Below the pieces are notes generated by a model. That model worked only from the letters and a program-made list of their open reading frames with translations. It ran no database searches and had not been told where the DNA came from. Below, in pieces: positions 41,619-44,071 of a DNA stretch of 44,071 nt (position 1 is its first letter; each line of letters begins with the position of its first letter). Both the position numbers and the translations under genes were made by a program. This DNA comes from Zygnema cylindricum (lineage: Eukaryota; Streptophyta; Zygnematophyceae; Zygnematales; Zygnemataceae), in assembly GCA_037447655.1 (NCBI GenBank), contig JBBHKE010001377.1, positions 500,241 through 544,311 of the forward strand. The letters run 5' to 3'.

Positions 41619-42623
41619 TGTTGAAATAATAAATCTTAATACTAAGTCAACAAAGTTGTGAGAAGAGACCAAGAACTTAGAATAATTTTGGTCTAGGTAC
41701 GTTGTAATACTTTCCTCTTTTAGTGTAACAGTAGCATTAGTACCTTTGAGTGTATTGTACTTCTATAGGGACACGCGTCAGAAAATGAACATCTTACAGG
41801 TTTTACGGAAAGGTGCCGACACACTTTACCACGCGTCACAAATCGAACGAATACTGTTGAAGAATCGGACGGACGGAAACTCAACCGATTGTCCTCAAAG
41901 ATGGTCGTACAACATTCAACGACGACCGTTGATGTGAATCGAGTGAACGGACGAGATTCACGTGGGACCACAAAATGACTCATCACTTTGTACGACCTCA
42001 GGTGACTTCGAGCACTTGATCAACAGTCGGCTTGACGCTAGCATCCACTGCTGACTAAGCACCTTGAACACTACTGTACGGGAATCTATTTGCATATCTG
42101 AAACACAGTAGTTTTTGCTTAGCGGATTAGAATGTAGTGTTCCACTAAGTATATTTTTGTCTAGTAGTCAAATAGGGTTTGGACGTACTCACAATACAAA
42201 TAGCGTACTGATTTGGTACCTTGTCGTAGTATAGTACAGTACTGTTGTTCCAAGTGTAGACATATGATTAGTTAGTTTTCAGTAGATACTCTTTGTGAGT
42301 ATGAAGTGAGGACTTAGCCAAAATTGTATCTATCCAGTATTGAGATCTAACTCTCTAAGGGACAGTTTTTAGGAAACTTCCAAGTGTTACATCTTATGGT
42401 TTACTAGTTCAATTAGGCTGCAATTTTGGGAATTGGTAGACTGTATGTGATACTTTATTAGTGTTGATCTTTGTGTTATTTGAACACTTCAAGTGATTTA
42501 TGTGTTATATCAAAGTTGGCTGTTTGATAGGATTTCTGGTAGCTTTTGCTGAAGACTATGTCTACATCTACTACTATTGGTGATCTTCCACTTGCAACTG
42601 TGGTTGTAGAACAACAGGTTCAA
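41619..42623. other. Unassigned 1-kb segment between A3 and B2
   Basis: It begins TGTTGAAATAATAAA, a typical Copia-LTR-like start, preceded by TCCAT (41614-41618). TCCAT recurs at 42624-42628. Near the right end a TGGTAGC motif (42537-42543) is followed by an ATG frame (42558) reading MSTSTTIGDLPLATVVVEQQ. This could be the LTR and start of another retroelement on the + strand, but the LTR end is not clear and the assignment is weak. Confidence 0.3.
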
Positions 42624-42625
42624 TC

Positions 42626-44071
42626 CATCTTCTCACTCCATGCTTTATATTTTTAAAGTAAGTTGGTGTTTCAGACTTTAATTTTATGAACTAGACTGTA
42701 GAGTATCTAGACCAGTTATCGGTTATTGTCAACATAAACCTCTTCCCTCCAACCGAAAGTACTTTTGCACTTCCCTAGATATCTGTGTGGACTAAATGTA
42801 GTAGTTTCTCACCCCTATATGTGGCGGCTTTGGGAAAAAGGAGTCTATGAGCCTTACCTTGGGCACAGCCACTACAATCATCCACCATTTCATTATCCCC
42901 AAACTGAATGCCTTCTACTACACCATGCTTTTTCATTTCCCTCAGCCTATCAAAATGCAGATGCCCCAACCGCTTATGCCAAATCATCAACTTTGGAACA
43001 CCAATATTCTAAGCATTCGCTTTTTAATTACTCAAGTTAAGCCTTAACATTCCTTGGCTACCCTTATTTGCCTTGAAGTAGACTTCATACCCATACTTAG
43101 CTGTAAAGACTCCCTTTCTAGTGAAGGTATCAAACTCTTTGCCATCTAACACAAACATAGAGACAATTTTTTTACTCAGTTGAGGAATGTAGAGTGCATC
43201 GGAGAAGGTGAGTATAGAAGTCTTACCCTCCACTAAGACTTTTAGATCTACCGACCCCACTAGATCTTTGGTAACCACTTCCCTATCCCTATACTCTATC
43301 TCTACAGTAGGGATTTTTCTTACCTTCGTAAAGAGGTAATTATCCCGACACATATGCATGGATGCACCTAAGTCGATGATCCATCCTTCCTATGGAGCTT
43401 CCCGAATTGCTCTGAGAGCACACTTCTGTTTCCGAGGGATCTCCTTCTCCTCTAGACTCTCGTCAAGAAGAAGCTCCCCATCCTCCTCTTCAGAGGACTC
43501 GTCCTCGATTTCTCCTTTCACTTTTGTGACCACAAGGGCCTTTTTTTTCCTTCCGTAGAACCCCCTCCACCGTTCTTTTGAAGCCTCAACTACGACTGCT
43601 TAACACAATCCGCTATGAAGTGTCCGGGTATTTTGCAAAAATGACAAAGACCCTTTGGGGGCCTCGGTCCTCCAAACCGATATCTCTTTCCTTTGAATGG
43701 TTTCTTCGGATCCTTCCCCCATCTGTTTCCTCCTACAACTAGAGCTTTGATGCTTTTTCCCCCACTCCTAATCTCAATTGTGTTCTCCTGCCCAAGTATC
43801 ATCCGGACCATTGTGTTCCACTTTCATGAGTTGTCAGTCATTTCCTGTACACGGTACAGTATGTTTTTATACTCTTCAAATAACTTCATGATGAGAGTGT
43901 TAACTTTCATCTTCATTGTACTTGTCCACCCAGCACTCTCCATCTCCATATACAAACAAGAGAGATTATTATAATAGTCTAACATCTTCCCCCCTTTGTA
44001 AGAATAATTTCCCAACTTTTGTTTGGACAATTAGAGCTCTTGAATAGTTCCAGCTCTATAAATTTCCACCA
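42626..44071 (-). pseudogene. Copia family B element B2: gag to integrase, cut by window end
   Basis: Minus strand, entering from the right edge. Gag C-terminal region 43824-44030 (KGGKMLDYYNNLSCLYMEME), zinc knuckle CHFCKIPGHFIADC near 43605-43650, an acidic stretch at 43440-43520, the region after the protease site (MHMCRDNYLFTKV, 43320-43359), integrase zinc finger WHKRLGH and CSGCAQGKAHRLLFP (42820-42990), and the HTDI of the core ending in a stop at 42775. It is the same lineage as B1 but a separate copy, since the two overlap in sequence content. The left edge at 42626 is abrupt. Confidence 0.85.

Noticed and set aside
1-44071. CRISPR arrays, bacterial operons, rRNA or tRNA genes
   Set aside because: No spaced direct-repeat array, ribosome-binding-site-led gene chain or full tRNA cloverleaf was seen. 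The anticodon-loop match at 21238-21252 is a primer-binding site, not a tRNA gene.

Overview
Eukaryotic, repeat-dominated DNA with one recognisable host gene. That gene is a multi-exon Gfo/Idh/MocA oxidoreductase whose conserved blocks resemble the plant 'oxidoreductase family protein' type as I remember it. Together with Copia elements of plant character, large introns and the very high transposon load, this suggests a green-lineage genome, possibly a charophyte-type alga. The taxon is inference and I cannot name a species.

Layout. 1-430: nothing recognised. 430-3015: three related copies of an unclassified DNA transposon (one inverted, two direct) sharing an AGGGTGYG-type terminus, one holding a 216-bp TA-flanked MITE. 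3087-7415: the oxidoreductase gene on the + strand (six exons recognised, 184 residues), starting just after a triple G-box (CACGTG). Its introns carry long pyrimidine tracts and it runs into a (CT)n tract ending in a 10-N assembly gap (7939-7948); the 3' half is not seen. 8495-8710: second MITE copy. 9784-10205: GTC-rich tract. 10789-13731: a 2.9-kb CATC satellite with higher-order duplication. 13732-15850: unassigned DNA with small tandem repeats. 15851-22305: a full-length but dead Copia element (A1, - strand). 22433-24036: a decayed hAT transposase. 24037-28187: AT-rich DNA with a 1015-bp non-autonomous hAT element inserted in another copy of the 5' transposon family. 28188-29675: a decayed, unrecognised coding frame. 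30004-44071: nested Copia debris on the - strand: family B (B1, B2) and family A (A2, A3).

Best observations. (1) Family A Copia elements have a primer-binding site matching the anticodon stem-loop of initiator tRNA-Met (half-tRNA priming, as known for Drosophila copia and Ty5). In A1 the ATG inside that site is in frame with gag, and the open frame begins even earlier, in the LTR. (2) A2, flanked by perfect TTAAC target duplications, carries an 843-bp foreign insert lying inside a 1229-bp block that reads identical to a block 6262 bp away, while the flanking homologous DNA is clearly diverged. This is the pattern of ectopic gene conversion, or else an assembly join. (3) The oxidoreductase uses an 18-nt microexon to encode its catalytic EKP motif. 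No complete new biological system is evident; these are the leads I would follow.
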